Numbered from the stretch's first letter, positions 10,985 through 24,009 are shown. The stretch: 64,000 bases of DNA from Apostichopus japonicus (GCF_037975245.1 NC_092577.1:20272898-20336897), one strand, 5' to 3'. Made by a program: numbers and translations. The notes: generated by a model from the letters alone, not told the origin.

Positions 10985-13900
10985 TTACTTGGGTGGTGCT
11001 CTTATTGCTGCACCAAGAGCTCGGACCTGTGGCTTTGCTGTTGCTGGAGGTATAACTTCGTAGATCATTGCAGCAATAAATTCCCAAAATTGTTGCAGAC
11101 TTGGAGAGTACTCCACATTAAAAACATAATGGCACTTGAACAGTCTGTCTAGAGCATCCACCACATGAAGCCCTCCTGAAATTGGAATACGATCCAATAT
11201 TACAAAAAACTGTTTCGGATCTTTTTCTGCACCAAGGGATAGCAACAATGGTTGTTTGAAACGATCTTCTTTCAACTCTGTTGCTTCTTCTACATCTGTT
11301 CCTTCCTGTGGATAACAAGTAGAAAAGAGTAATAACTGTAACACATGGTAATGCTCTCCTTTCATCCATTTTCTGAAATGAGGATGATTTCTGCAGTTGA
11401 GCTAACTCTTTAACGCTTAAGCTTGAAAAATATGTTCAACTGCTTTTCTGAAGAACTATAAAACAACTTGCCCTTCTATCAGTCGTATTATTAAAACTGT
11501 TCAAGAGATGTTAACACTACCAATTGGTTACTCATCCAAGACTTCCAGGTATAACACACTTGCATTACCAGTCACATTAATGAAGGGTATACATAAATTC
11601 TCATCTTAAAATATTTGTTAACTTCTGGTGGATCAAAAGATAGCAGAATTAATTTGATATGAATGCCTACAGCAAACACTGCATGGCTGCCGCATCCTCA
11701 ATACCTCAACAATGGAGATATTACAATTATAACATTTTCCTAGTGGTTAATATACATTACTTACAGGCACATTCTGGATTAGGTATTGCATAGCATCTGC
11801 ACGACTAGACGATGACGTCTTTCCAGATTTTCCTTTGGTCAAGTTCACTGACCTGTGCAGCATGTACGTTAGTACACTCAGAGCACAAATATCTCCTATG
11901 TAAAAACAAATAATATAAATATGGTTTAAAGATATGAAACATTTGTATGCAGGGTTGGGAATACTTCAGTAACATGCATGCATGACTACTGCAGCCTACA
12001 CATACTATATCTACTGTGATGTGTGCACTCTGGCTGTAATAAAATTTTCTGTTTCCACAAATATTCAAAGAAAAGCTGTATTGTGAACCTATTTATGTTG
12101 TTATTTTATTCTACTCAGTAGAATTACTGGAAGAGTGTTTCAACAGTGATTTCTCTGAGTATAATTTCATACAGCTTTTAAAATATATCAAAGTACATTG
12201 AAAATAATTGTACTTACTGTTGCCATCCTTGTAGTTTTTAATCAGCCCTTGAACAGCTGGATACTGTGCCTCTCCGAGGGCGATAATTTTTTCCCGGAAA
12301 CATGTCTCCCATTTTGTTATAAAATTGTCACATCTCTCTGGATACATCATTTGGAATTCCAAGTTGATCTAGAATAATATGCAAAAATACTCACTTTTAA
12401 TTTACAACACAAGTAGTGGCCTTTAGCGACTTTTGAACATAACAATTAAGTTAAGCAAGAAAATCAGGAATGGGCGAATCTCCCACACCAACACCAAAAC
12501 CTACCACAATATCCAAAATATGTCAATTTGCATTCTTAAAGGTATTTACACAAGAACTGGATTGGAAAATATTGGATTGATTAATTGAGTTGGCTGCAAA
12601 CAAAAAAACCAACCCAAACCTGGCTGAAAAATTGGATGCTCTAACAAAAAGATAACCAGTTGGTTGGTCTGTTAATGTTGAGGACAGTAATATATGCATG
12701 CATCCATGAATATTCAATAATGAAGTAGATGAAAAACTGTTCTTGCAATCAACTGTATCAGCTGTAGCTTTTTCATTATCACAGAACAAACAGATTGCTT
12801 ACCAATTCTGGCATGTCTTGAAATCTGGGATATTGATTCACAATATCCGTTATTGTCAAGGATGATGGTCCTTCAATGATGGCCCGTCTAAAGTTAAAAG
12901 TATCCTTCAGGTACTGGCGATGTTTAGCATGATTTTCATGCGTCGGTGGCATGTATTTCATCCAGTTAACCTGTAAATAAGAAATTTGAAACATAAAAAG
13001 GAATTCCTCAAACAAAGTTTCATACTAAGAAGGTTATGTTGTGTCATTTTTTATATCGCTATAATGGATACAGTATACGTTGAATGATACTAGGAGTTGC
13101 ATGGGACTTTTGAGAAATCATTCCACTCAAGTTGTCCTAGAAAAAATATTTACATTGGGTCAGCTTCAAGCACGACAGAAAATAACATTTTGAAGATATA
13201 TCATCACTATTTCATTAAATCTTAAAAGGAACCCTTAATGTTAAAGCTCGTCCTTCACCTTTGCTTATACCTCCTTATTCTTTAACCACAAATGGTGCGT
13301 TCTGAATCCCAATAGCCACCCCAATGAAAACACCTAATATCTCTGATCTATTCTAGCTTTCCCATTGACAAACTTGATCCTCCGTTACAGATCAGATCTG
13401 GATCCCATTGCCTACTCATTTTCAATTGGGAGTACACCCAAAGCACCTTACATTCAGGTCAAACACCATTAAGAATATACTCATTTACAATTAATGTTGT
13501 GAAATTACCTTTTAGAACACACTAATATTCATTTTCTTATGTATTATTTGACGTTACAAGTACCCAATGAGCACTGGCTATTACATTACCTTCTCAACTA
13601 CATCATCATCCTGAACAGTTCCTTCACTGCTAGATGGTGATATCAAACTCCCTGGAATTGCTCTCGTTAGGCTCATCTGCTTTGACTTGGAAGAACGTTG
13701 CCTTCGTTTTTCATCCTGGGGCCTTGTGGTCCTCATATTTTTTAATCTCTACTCTATAAATCCATGACCATTGTCATAGAAATGTTCCTGTGTAAATATA
13801 ATAAGTATTTAGGACTTACATAAAAAAAAAGCTTTCAGTACACACGTTTAATTTCCTGTCTCTCACTGAGAGTATCAGCTGAGTTGAGCAATGGGATGTC

Positions 13901-15553
13901 TAGCCACAAATGCCCAGGTTAAGGGGTTTAGCATGTTAAACTCTGTTGGTGTCACAGCACTGCAAATACATGTCTTTTCTGACTACATATTTACATACAT
14001 AATCATACAGTATAGATATACACATCTGCAGCTAAAGAATATATATAATGTTTCATCACTTACATGGCCTTCCAACCCTGGTGTGGTGTCCATTGTTGAT
14101 GGGTAGGTTTTGACAATTTCTTTCGCTAATGCCATTTTCTGTTTGGAACTTGGATATCTGAGTAGGAATGAAATGCTTTACCAAGGTTATTTTCCAGATA
14201 TTGAAACAATTCTGGACTTCAACAAAAGAGTACATGCAATCAGCATATGCAATTAACCACCTGCATTATTTATTTCTCTTATTTATTTTTATTTCTCTCC
14301 CTATCCACTCCTGACATTTAGTGTTCGACCGATTATATGATAATCGGTTATTACCGATTAGTTCATGTGACAATCTGGCCGATGCCGATTACCGTTTATT
14401 TTATCCTTTTCGTGGAACTGGCCTAATATATGATTAAGTGTTATGTATGATTACCAACTTTCAGGCCCATAAAATCAAAGCAGTTGAATGGAATGATCTA
14501 CATCCTGTTACCTTGTGGTTGTGGTGAATCAAAAGCGAGATAAAATATAATCGCAATATAATCGCTTCTGCATAATCGGTAGCGCAATGAATTTTGCTGA
14601 TGCCGATTATTTTAACCAATTGTCTGATAATCGGCCCGATGCTGATTATCTAACCGATTATCGGTCGAACACTACTGACAATATATATATATATATCCCG
14701 ATTGCCTACATTATTGCGACTAGAATGCAAAATGCATTGTGGTTCAAATGCCCTTTCGAACAAGACTTCACTTATCCTATCAAATATGACTGCAGTGCTC
14801 ATTAACATGCAAGATCATACTGAATGCATAGGTCCATGCCTTCAGCACAGAAAACAAATTGATGATGAAAGCCAGGTTTCTGTCTTTTGCCTAATTGGAA
14901 ATATTTGCAATTCTAGTTGCTCCTCATAAGCATATGTTATTTGTAAAGCAATGATAATGAACATGTACTTACAGACCATATTTATCGACCATGCATGCCA
15001 CGGCTAGTCTCACCAAAGTCCGCCTTTGTTTGCTGGAAGGTATCCCGCCTTTTGTAAGATGGTCATCTACTATTCCTCCTTCTGAATGGTCTTCCATTAC
15101 CTTCTTCAGATTAAATGTCTGGAAATTGGAAATGACCACATAATAAACACAGCATTAACAGTGGCTTTTTAAAGGAGCGAGATTGCGATAATTAAATCCA
15201 GTCTGAATACATTTGGATATGACCAGAAAATGGAAGCAATGTAGGGAAATAGTACATCATTTCTTTAGACATTGCCCTGTCTATTTCCTATGCTGGCAAT
15301 AGCACTATGTTTTAGTGAAACCTTAACTATTTAACAGGAAAAATACCTCACTTTTACACTTGGAAAATCAATTACTTTTTCTTACCAACACACTGTTGCT
15401 TGATGAAGATGATTTGATATTCTGTGAAGTGGGAGGAGGAATGCATCTCACTAGGGTTGAAGTTGTAGGCTGTGAGACAGACTTTTCTAAACACACATCA
15501 TCATCCAAGGTGTCGAAGCTGTCATCTATACTGCTGACAGTGCTGCATGAATC
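10985..15553 (-). pseudogene. Eight-exon accessory gene of the TIR element
   Basis: Exons with matching phases and GT..AG borders: 15553-15386, 15118-14973, 14157-14064, 13787-13590, 12970-12803, 12368-12218, 11895-11765 and 11305-10985 (stop TAA), in total 459 codons. The joined frame is open except for one TAG at 13751-13749, where TGG would fit. Recognisable stretches: AVACMVDKYGL/YPSSKQKMALAKEIV across exons 2-3, a basic RLKNMRTTRPQDEKRR segment in exon 4, NWMKYMPPTHENHAKHR in exon 5, and FFVILDRIPI..ALDRLFKCHYVFNV in exon 8. From memory this pattern belongs to a large group of fish and invertebrate proteins annotated as SAMD3-like or uncharacterised. It lies just downstream of the transposase-like ORF on the same strand. 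The 5' end is not included; see the exon at 28565-28634. Confidence 0.7.
14319..14674. mobile_element. hAT-type MITE (356 bp)
   Basis: Ends are inverted TAGTGTTCGACCGATTA / TAATCGGTCGAACACTA. They are flanked by an 8-bp near-duplication, CTGACATT (14311-14318) and CTGACAAT (14675-14682). The interior is full of repeated CCGATTA/TAATCGG motifs and has no coding capacity. It sits in the intron between exons 2 and 3 of the accessory gene, so it is nested in the 19-kb element. Confidence 0.8.
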
Positions 15554-16126
15554 CTAAGTATGAAAGGTTAACTATATTGCATCACTAGTATATATGTACA
15601 GTATATATTGCATCAAACTTACTGTGTTCATTCTCACGGTTGTTACTACGTATAAAAAATAAATGTGTTGAAAATCTCTCACAGAAATACCCTATTAACA
15701 ATATACTGTAGAGTATGTGATGTATTTGCCTTCTATTTCTTTCTTTTAGTAAAAAGGACCTGCATGTCAACATCATTGTCTGAAGGAGATGATTTAGGGA
15801 ACTATATTCAATTACAGCATACAGAATACATGTGAAAAGCTTAAATGAAGAGATACTATTTTGGGCATGGGTTCTTTTCTTTCACAACAATACCAGTATC
15901 CTTTTTTTTTGGGAAAAGATATATTTTGTGTCTCCTGTCTTCCAAAATGATTTGTTTGCTTTAGTTTTTACTAAATTCCACAAAATGTTTGATGTTATCT
16001 ATAGACAAGGAACAGCTGATGACATGGCATCCTTGAATTCATTGTTATGGTGAGCATACTGTAACTATAAAGACATCATGAAGTTACCCAGTACTTAATA
16101 CTATGTTATGCTCTAAGATATTTATA
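15554..16126. other. Spacer between the two element genes
   Basis: No supported exon. A plus-strand frame of 73 codons at 15832-16053 opposes both genes and lacks support. If the accessory gene has its own promoter and start, it should lie here. Confidence 0.35.
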
Positions 16127-18693
16127 CTAGTGTATGTACCTAGTTTGATGAGTCAGAGAGTAGCGAGGGCACAGATAAATGGGTGAGTTCTCCTCATAAG
16201 ATCTCAATCCAGACAATGGCAGATGATCCGTCAGTGAATCAAGTGTCACAATACTAAAAACTGGCTGGTCTTGCATAGCAACTTCATATGCATGGTAATG
16301 AGTATTAAAGCCAATGTTCTGACACTGAGACACAACGAAGTAAACATCATCCGGTGTTTGTCCACACACCAATATGCTGCTTATTTTACCAAATTTGAGT
16401 TGGGAAGCATCGTCTACAGCCAGTATTAAATACAGATTTGCTTTGTATTCTGTTCCATAGAGTGACACTTGACTTGCCACAAAGACATCACTGTTCTCAT
16501 TACACTGAAGTTTATCAGCAATGGCATCATTACCATCTAGAGATTCAATAGCAGTCATACTACCTCCTTGGCATTCAAAATCTAGCATATGTTCATTTCC
16601 TGACCAAACGATACACTGCCAAATTTGATGTTTACATGCAGCTGACTTGCATATATTCTTAAAATTGCAGTTTATGGCAGCTAGTTTTTTGCTGAATGCA
16701 TGTTTCATCTCATACTTGAGACACTGCATTGACGTCAAGGGTCCACACATTCTGATACAATTTGGATAGTGAACCATATGATGGTGCTTGTTAATCATCC
16801 TATTTTGAGGGAAAATTGATGCAAAATGGTTGTGATGGTCATAAATCAGATGTTTCAAATACACAGTGTGAGATACTGTGACCAATGGAGCGTAAATGAT
16901 ATCCATACACTGCAATAGTAACAAAATTAACTTGTAGTACACATTGTCATGAGGAACACGATCACCGATAAGAAGAGGTAACATTCGAATGAAGCACCAC
17001 ATTTGAGAAGCTTTTTGCCCGAGTTTATGGTCAGTAATATTTCTTAACCGATCGGGCAAAACTGCAGATGGCTTGTTCTTCCTGTCATTAAAGGAATAAT
17101 GAAAAGACTTAATTCGCTGATTTATCTCGTTAAGAGAGATTAAGTGATCCATCAAAACAAGTTGACGTAGTACCAGTTTGACTTCATATGGACAAGCTCC
17201 TTCAAGCATATCGTGCATGATATCCAAGTTGTAGTTAGTTACGCAATGGAAACTCCTCAAGTCATTCAGGGGACATGGCCTTCGAACTCCAGATAGTGGG
17301 TCTCCACGCTGTCTCTGCAAGGCAGCTTCAGCACAATCATCATGATCATCTACAGTTCTCGGCTGAAAATCTTGTTCTAAGAAATTAACTTTGATGTCTT
17401 CACGAGATGCTTTACACAGTCTACATAACCTATTTGCTGATGGGCTCATGAAACCAAGCAAATCATGCGCAGCTAATGAATCGCCACTAAATGAAAATAA
17501 ACTGCCATGGAGTTCTACAATTCTCTTGTCCAGTTGCAACTGAACACCGTTGTCACTTTCTAATTGCTGCATTTCCATGATAAACGGGTGCAAGATTGGG
17601 CCAAACCCATACTTTTTCAAGTCACCAGCAAAGCATACAGCAAGCAAGTGAATGTTTTGCATTGCCGAGTTTAAATGCTTTGGTAGGTTTTGGATAGAAT
17701 AGTAAAACATGCCAAGTTTGTGGATACCAGCCTTACTGCCAATAGGATTGCACACTTCTACATCATCATAAAACAGCTGTAAACGAATAGCATGCGGATA
17801 CTCCTTGAATATTCCCAGCTGACTGTACTGCTGCCCATCCTGGTAACCTCTAAGGAACCCTGGCATGGAATGTGCTTCATTGTCAATGAGCTTGGTCATT
17901 TTTTTATTATTGAGAATAAGTTTAAGAACCTCCAAAACTGGAACATACTGGAATGTTTCTGTCACCACTTTTTGAATAGTTTGTCCTGTTCTTCTGTCCA
18001 CCTGCTGATCAATCCTGGTACCCAGAGCAATCTCTTTTAGTAAAACCAAGTTTAGATTTTTCATCATGTATTTGGTCTGCTGCTCTGATGTCTCAATGCC
18101 TAAGAACGGATTCTCAAAACAAGAAAATTTCCCACAAAGCTCCTGCACATCTGCAGCATGTTCATCTACCCCATGATTGCTCAACACAGATAACATATTG
18201 TGCTTCAGTGATGACAGTGAGTCTTGGAACATATCCTTCACACCATTCATAACATGTTGAATGGCAGAAAATGGAAGTAAAGAGGATCTTAGCTTAAATA
18301 GCAAAGAAATAGCAAGTGCTTTCAGTGCATCTTCATCAAAGTTTACTAAGTAGTCCTGTTCCTGTTCACATGACATTAAATTATCAGAAACATCCACACA
18401 TTTCCATCTTTTTCAATTTCATCATCATGAACATTTTCATCACCAGGGTGATTTTCATCGTTAGGGTTGTTTTCGTTTTGATCCTCTGGGAATTCGTTTA
18501 AATCATCAGCAAGGTGTTGAAGTCTTATGTGCCTCAAATATGAATTCATTAAGGTAAATGTTTTCATGCAACCATGTTGACCACATACCAATCGTTCAAA
18601 TGTAGGTATAATTGCATGAAAAACACGTAAATGCAAAGCTAATTGTCTAGTGTCCTTCACAGGTTTTCTACACTTAAAACATGTTAAAGCCAT
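16127..18693 (-). pseudogene. C2H2-finger plus transposase-like gene
   Basis: The ATG at 18693 follows an in-frame TGA directly upstream. The first ~99 codons hold two C2H2 fingers (CFKC..HLRVFH; CGQHGC..HIRLQH) and an acidic Asn/Asp-rich linker. The frame then shifts at a GTGTGG near 18395; one TG fewer would join it to a 756-codon ORF ending at 16127. In the ORF, counted from its open start, I see FYDDVEVCNPIGS (about 209-221), SGDSLAAHDLLGF (304-316), CRLC (325-328), LDIMHDMLEG (391-400) and YEMKHAFSKK (about 560-570). The two Asp motifs and the Glu could form a DDE-like catalytic set, and HDMLEG recalls TNP2/CACTA-like transposases. These assignments are from motif memory. The end of the ORF (ACTAG|GTACAT) could also be a weak splice donor toward the accessory exons. 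Confidence 0.7.
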
Positions 18694-18809
18694 CACTCAG
18701 CTTTGAAGGAATGTTCTCTGGTAATAGGTCCACACCAACATCACTGTGGTAGTTGCACTTTATCGTCCCTGGGATGAAATGTTCCATCTAGAATAAAATA
18801 TTATATGTA

Positions 18810-19814
18810 TAGTCAAGTGGGGTAAAAAAAAAAATTTACCTAAAGTTTGCTCTAAAAATTGATGAGTAAGCGGTATTGTTTCGGTTCCAATGTTCAAGTG
18901 TGTGGAGTGGGATTCTCTTAAAAAAAATGCAACAAAAATAATTTTTTTGTAAATGGAAAGTGTAGTTTTTGGCGAAAAATGTATTTTTTTTTTACCCCCA
19001 AATTTTCCTTAATTCGGGGTAAAAAAAAACAATGCAGGGGTAAAAAAAAACAATGCTAGAAAACAGCTATTTTCTTCATGAATGTATCTTAAAATCCTGT
19101 TTGCATATAATTACATCTAAGTATGAGCTACAACCTTTACATGCAAAAGGAAAAAAATTGTGAAATTTTATAAATTCGTAATTATAGATGGCTCGTGTCA
19201 CATGTCATGCTCAGCCATAATCATACTGTACAGTGAGTATATGATGCTACATAAATGTGCTGTAATATAGTAGAACCATTAGAGTTGAGCCAATTTCAGT
19301 TCTGCCCAATTGTTTAACATTTTTGACACATGACAGACATAAAAACTATTTGCCTAACCTCTAAAATCAACTTTATGGAAAAATTCATCCATTCAGGCAA
19401 AATAGGGAGTACACTGGAGCCGGAAAGTACTTGTTTTTTAAAAAAAACAAGGCCCCCCATGAAGCGTGAATGAAGTTGAAGTAATTCTACCATGGGGGAG
19501 TTTAATATCACTAACTGCTATGCTGTAACTGCTGGAATAATCTCCACATCATATAAGCTGGGTATGCAGGAGAAAGTTTCGGATATGTGGAACAAACTTC
19601 AAATTTTACTAGTTTAGCATTTGCTTGATTCGATGAAGCGGTGATTGGCAGCGAAGTGACATAGAATTCCACAAATTATAAAATAATAAACTAGACATAT
19701 AGGACTATCACCCAAAATAAATTGGAACTTTGGCTAAATATTCCCCTTCTATAAAAAGGGGTTGTTTTTTTTTACCCCAACTACCCCCTTGTTTTTTTTT
19801 ACCCCAACTGACTA
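18810..19814. mobile_element. 1-kb non-autonomous TA-target element
   Basis: Left end TAGTCAAGTGGGGTAAAAAA and right end, read inverted, TAGTCAGTTGGGGTAAAAAA. TA lies outside each end (18808-18809, 19815-19816), the pattern of a Tc1/mariner-type MITE. Additional GGGGTAAAAAAAA blocks, several inverted, lie inside near 18960-19060 and 19755-19800. No transposase ORF is seen; a 65-codon frame at 19314-19511 is not convincing. Nested inside the 19-kb element, upstream of its transposase-like gene. Confidence 0.75.
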
Positions 19815-19816
19815 TA

Positions 19817-22668
19817 CTGTGTAAATTTGTAGTAAAGCCATATGAAATGTTGGTTTGTAAAACTTACTGTATTTCAATTCCAATAGGATACAGTACAGGT
19901 CTATAACAGAGAGCATTTTACTGTTATCTAACCTTCCCCTTACCCTAGGAACATATTTTCAATATCTTAGCTAGTAGCACAGACAGGAAGTTCTTACATC
20001 ACACCTCCCAGAAACCACCAACTTATTAGTTCCAGGAGATCATCCACACTGTAACCTCCAGTGTAACTTTCTACAACCAAAACCCTACACCTGTTTGTGC
20101 ACCTATTGTTATGTAATCTTCAGCAGGAAGTGTGGTCAGCTTCACACTAGCTTAACCACTGTTTATGTAGACAGAGTAACATCCTGTCCCATCCTCTTGT
20201 AGTCCATTGTAAAAGAGTGTATAAGATGCAACTTTCACCATTTGTACTCGGTAACATATACCCAGCCAAGAGAGATACGATATACTCTGCATTAAATTCA
20301 ACTACTTGTTTGTGCCTTTATTTTCTTGTTCACATACCGCTGTGACAGGTCTGTTATCTACAGTGAACATTTGTGAAAATACTTGAAGAAATGTCCATAA
20401 CTACAGTAGGAAATACATATAATCTTTGTACTAAGGATTTGGCTCAACTGAAATGTCACTTTAATTTCAAGCTTTTAAAGTAGCATTTTGCGTTTGGTCG
20501 CCGTATTCTACTTTTTGGACATGATCATCAAGTTTTTTACATATCAATCACAAAAGAGCAAACTAAGATATTTATAAGATATTTGCAGATAATGAGAAAA
20601 GTGTCCACGACAAACTCGACATTTAAAATTAATCGCATTCAGTTCCCCCAAACCCACTAGTTTGAATTCAACCAATCAGAGATATGCAGGTTTAGTGATG
20701 AGCCGTTGCTAAAAATAGATTCAAGACTTTGCGTTGGTACAACCAGGGAGTTGTAATGGAACTCCCTGGTACAACTGACATATAGACTGTACACAACTCA
20801 AGCATGGTGCTGTATTATGGATTGGTAAAGGACGTTCGCAGTGTTTAAATATTCATATTATGGGTGAGGTTTATTGGGATTCCAACGGAAAATATCTCGG
20901 AGAAAAACACACTTTTATACCATCATTTGAAGTAAGATTTAAATAGATGGGCTTGTTTTGTATGTCGTTATGGCATAGTGGAGTCAGTGAGGTTGAGAAA
21001 AATCCTAGAAAAGCACGCAAAATGCTGCTTTAAGTTTTAACTTGTTTTATTGCACATGACAAGAGAAGTCACAAGCCTTTACCAATTTTAATGAGCAGTA
21101 AATTTCTTGCATATAAGTTTTAGCCTGCTGAAATACTAAGTTAGACTAGGCCTATGCAGCTATTGCCTTAGAACAGTGCTGTTTCCTTACACTCCCCTAC
21201 TGCAATTACTCCTGTCGAAGTGTCCCTGTGAGATGTCCACCAAGCCAAACTTGTAATTGATAAACAAACAAGGCCTTCAACTGTCCTGACCCTAACCTTA
21301 TGTGTAATTAATCATTTCAATGACCTGACTGGGTTCATAGTTATCTCCATGGTAAGAGTAGTTCTGAGTTACACTTTGGAATTCAACCATTCCCAGTTTG
21401 GTATAAATTAAAGTATGTGACATTCCAGCAAATATTATTAACATGTAGATCTCAAAAGGTTTCTTGTGGTCTTTATACATTTACAGAATGTAGTTAGAAT
21501 AGTGTAGAATAGCTGCTCTACTATCTTCTCTTCAATACAACAAAACGTACATCTGCTTTCCTCATTAAAAAAACACATGTTTGTCTGTAAAATTCTGGGC
21601 ATGAATTTATATTGAATGTATTGCAGAATTTGTGAAAACAGTGAGAATTGTTTTTTTTTTCTCATTCTGTCTGAAATAGTTATGAATGCATAATCTCATT
21701 TCTTTAAGTGGATCTGCAAGCAAACATTATATATAGAAAAAGTGCAGGGGAAAAGTATGATATGATGGTGTTAGGACTAAATTAGTCGCCCATTTACAGG
21801 AGTTTCAAGGAAGATTTTTTTACTCTCTTCAGAGTAAAAGATTACTAAGGTGAGCACACACAGTGAAGTACATCCATGCCAATATTTTTCACCAGTTTCT
21901 GAATTGACAATTTAGGACAATTGACAATTTAGGACAATGTGAAAAAATGCCCTTGGAGTAATTACTTTATTAGGTTCTAAACCACAGCACTTGACTGGAC
22001 TAAAAATGTCTTCAAACCACAAAGTATCCCTAAGTTAGACTTGAACGAACTATCAGTCCCCATCCCATAATGAGGGGCTCCTTTTGTCATGAACTGTCTA
22101 TAATTTCAATGATATGGGGCATCAAAGCAAATATATAATGCATAGAGACCAAAATGTGGTTATTTAGCTAGAGCCTCAATCCCTGCAATAAAATCTTTGT
22201 CATGAAGGGCACGTGGGGGGGGGGGGGTTGCACTGAATGAGCTCAACCAATGTATTTGTAACAACTTCGATTTTAACGGGAGGGAGAAGGGCAGGCCCCC
22301 AATTGTTTGCACCAATACTTGTACATAATTAAGCAATGGTGATGAGAGCAGGCTATATGCAGAATTGAAAGTTGGTATTGAGTAAGATCTGAGACTTTCC
22401 CAGTCAGAGAAGAATGGGATAGAACTCATGCAGTAGAGGGGGTTGTAAGTTTAAAAGGTTACTACCTCCAAATTAACAGTCTGAGTGAACCGTGTTACAT
22501 TAATAGTTGCAGAGCTGAGCCAATTATTTTTCTATGCACCATGCTCTAATAATGCCAGTGTGTGAATCTCATCGGAGACAAAACATTACAGTGGCCCCTT
22601 CACCTGCTGGTCACTGAACATACAATTGTACACAACATGATATGTACAAGCATTAAGCATCACTACAC
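19817..22668. other. No supported gene
   Basis: Part of the 19-kb element between the MITE and the LINE. Contains a palindrome (20742-20770) and a G13 run (22215-22227). If the accessory gene has a distal first exon, its intron crosses this region; no further exon was recognised. Confidence 0.45.
20742..20770. repeat. Palindrome family, copy 2 (inverse orientation)
   Basis: ACCAGGGAGTTG, TAATG, GAACTCCCTGGT: the reverse complement of the 2997-3024 unit with small changes. Flanked by GGTACAAC on the left and right. Confidence 0.6.
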
Positions 22669-22905
22669 ACTTAACCCTACAGAGTTGACAGTTGGCTTTC
22701 GTGGAGTGCAGACGTGTTTTTCGCTCTCGCTCTACATCTGATAACTGTTTTTTCACTGTACTGTGCTATACTTCCCGCCAGGCGGGTGTGCGCCAGTTCG
22801 TATATCGTATATCGTTATCGTATATAGTCATCGTATATTGTATTTTATCCAACCTATCTTTAGTTTGTTTTGTTACTCCTCTGTGGCCCAGCCACCTTCG
22901 GTATC

Positions 22906-24009
22906 ATGGCATCGCGCCGTGATTCCAAAATTGTTAAGTTAACCTTCACCGGTGAACAAGCGGTTCCACCGGTGCAAGTTTTTAGTATTTTAAAGAGTAA
23001 GGGTGTTGTTGTGCCTGGAGAGGTTGATGCGTTGCAAGCTCTCCAGGGTCGTAATACTTATGATGTACGTTTTACAAGTGACGTGACCCGGCAGAAGGGT
23101 GTCGCGTTGCTGAGTGGGGTTGAAGGTTTGACAGTTACTCCGTACGAGCGTTCCGTATGGGTAACTGTCATCCACGTAGGACTAGAGGTGCGTCAGGAAC
23201 TTGTCGCAACTGTTTTAGGTCGGTTTGGGGCTGTCAAGGGCATCAAAATGTGCTCGTACGCACAGGCCCCTGGGGTGTTGAACGGGCACCGACAGGTTCG
23301 GATCGACCTCAAGCAGGACATTCCCTCCTTCCTTTTTATTGCCGGACATAAAGCTCACGTGCGATACCCCGGTCAGCCCCGTACCTGCTTCAGGTGTGGG
23401 GAGACCGGGCACGAAGCCAAGGGCTGCCCAAACAAAAAGTGTGGGCGCTGCCTTCGTCTTGGGCATGATACCTCTGCTTGCCCAAGCGAAGTTGTGTGCT
23501 CACTCTGTGGGAAGGAGGGGCATGTTTTTCGCGCTTGTCCCTCCTCTTATGTCTTTATGACAAAGAGTGGGGGTCAATCAAAGGCGCCAAGTTCTGGCGC
23601 ACCTACTGCCTCGGAGGAAGCTCCACGCAAAGAGGGGGGGCCGGATGCACCTAGTTCACCCTCCCTTGAAGTTGCAGACCCCAACCCCGTGCCCGCACCG
23701 AGAAAGTCTCCACCAGCTTCCCCTATCAACTCGTCCAGTTCCGTCCCCAGCCCGCCGCCGGTGTCGCCAGATCTGGAGACTCTGTCCGACGGCGACTCCG
23801 GGGACTCGGTGGTCATCGGGTCTCCGGAGGCTCTGTCTGACAGCGACTCCGGGGGCTCGGTGATCGTCGAGCCAAAACGTGCCACTGGGACGAGCTGGTA
23901 CGACGAGATGGGGGAACCCTCTGTAAAAAGGTCGGCCTCAAGTGACGACTCGGACGACGATATGTCGTCTAGAGCGCGCTTGAAGCTTACAGAATCGTCG
24001 TCGGCGTAG
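22906..24009 (+). CDS. LINE ORF1: nucleic-acid-binding protein, 3 CCHC knuckles
   Basis: The ATG at 22906 is chosen because the copy-2 ORF1 begins at the same residue pair. About 367 codons, stop TAG 24007-24009, open throughout. The N-terminal half (residues 1-150) looks like an RRM-type fold by secondary pattern (alternating hydrophobic strands, VWVTVIHVGLEVR). Three zinc knuckles follow: CFRCGETGHEAKGC, CGRCLRLGHDTSAC and CSLCGKEGHVFRAC. The tail is Pro/Ser/Asp-rich with a twice-repeated acidic LSD.DSG motif and is probably disordered. Expected role: coat and chaperone for the LINE RNA. Only 20 bp separate its stop from the ORF2 ATG at 24030, so ORF2 is likely translated by reinitiation or readthrough. 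Confidence 0.92.
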   Translation: MASRRDSKIVKLTFTGEQAVPPVQVFSILKSKGVVVPGEVDALQALQGRNTYDVRFTSDVTRQKGVALLSGVEGLTVTPYERSVWVTVIHVGLEVRQELVATVLGRFGAVKGIKMCSYAQAPGVLNGHRQVRIDLKQDIPSFLFIAGHKAHVRYPGQPRTCFRCGETGHEAKGCPNKKCGRCLRLGHDTSACPSEVVCSLCGKEGHVFRACPSSYVFMTKSGGQSKAPSSGAPTASEEAPRKEGGPDAPSSPSLEVADPNPVPAPRKSPPASPINSSSSVPSPPPVSPDLETLSDGDSGDSVVIGSPEALSDSDSGGSVIVEPKRATGTSWYDEMGEPSVKRSASSDDSDDDMSSRARLKLTESSSA

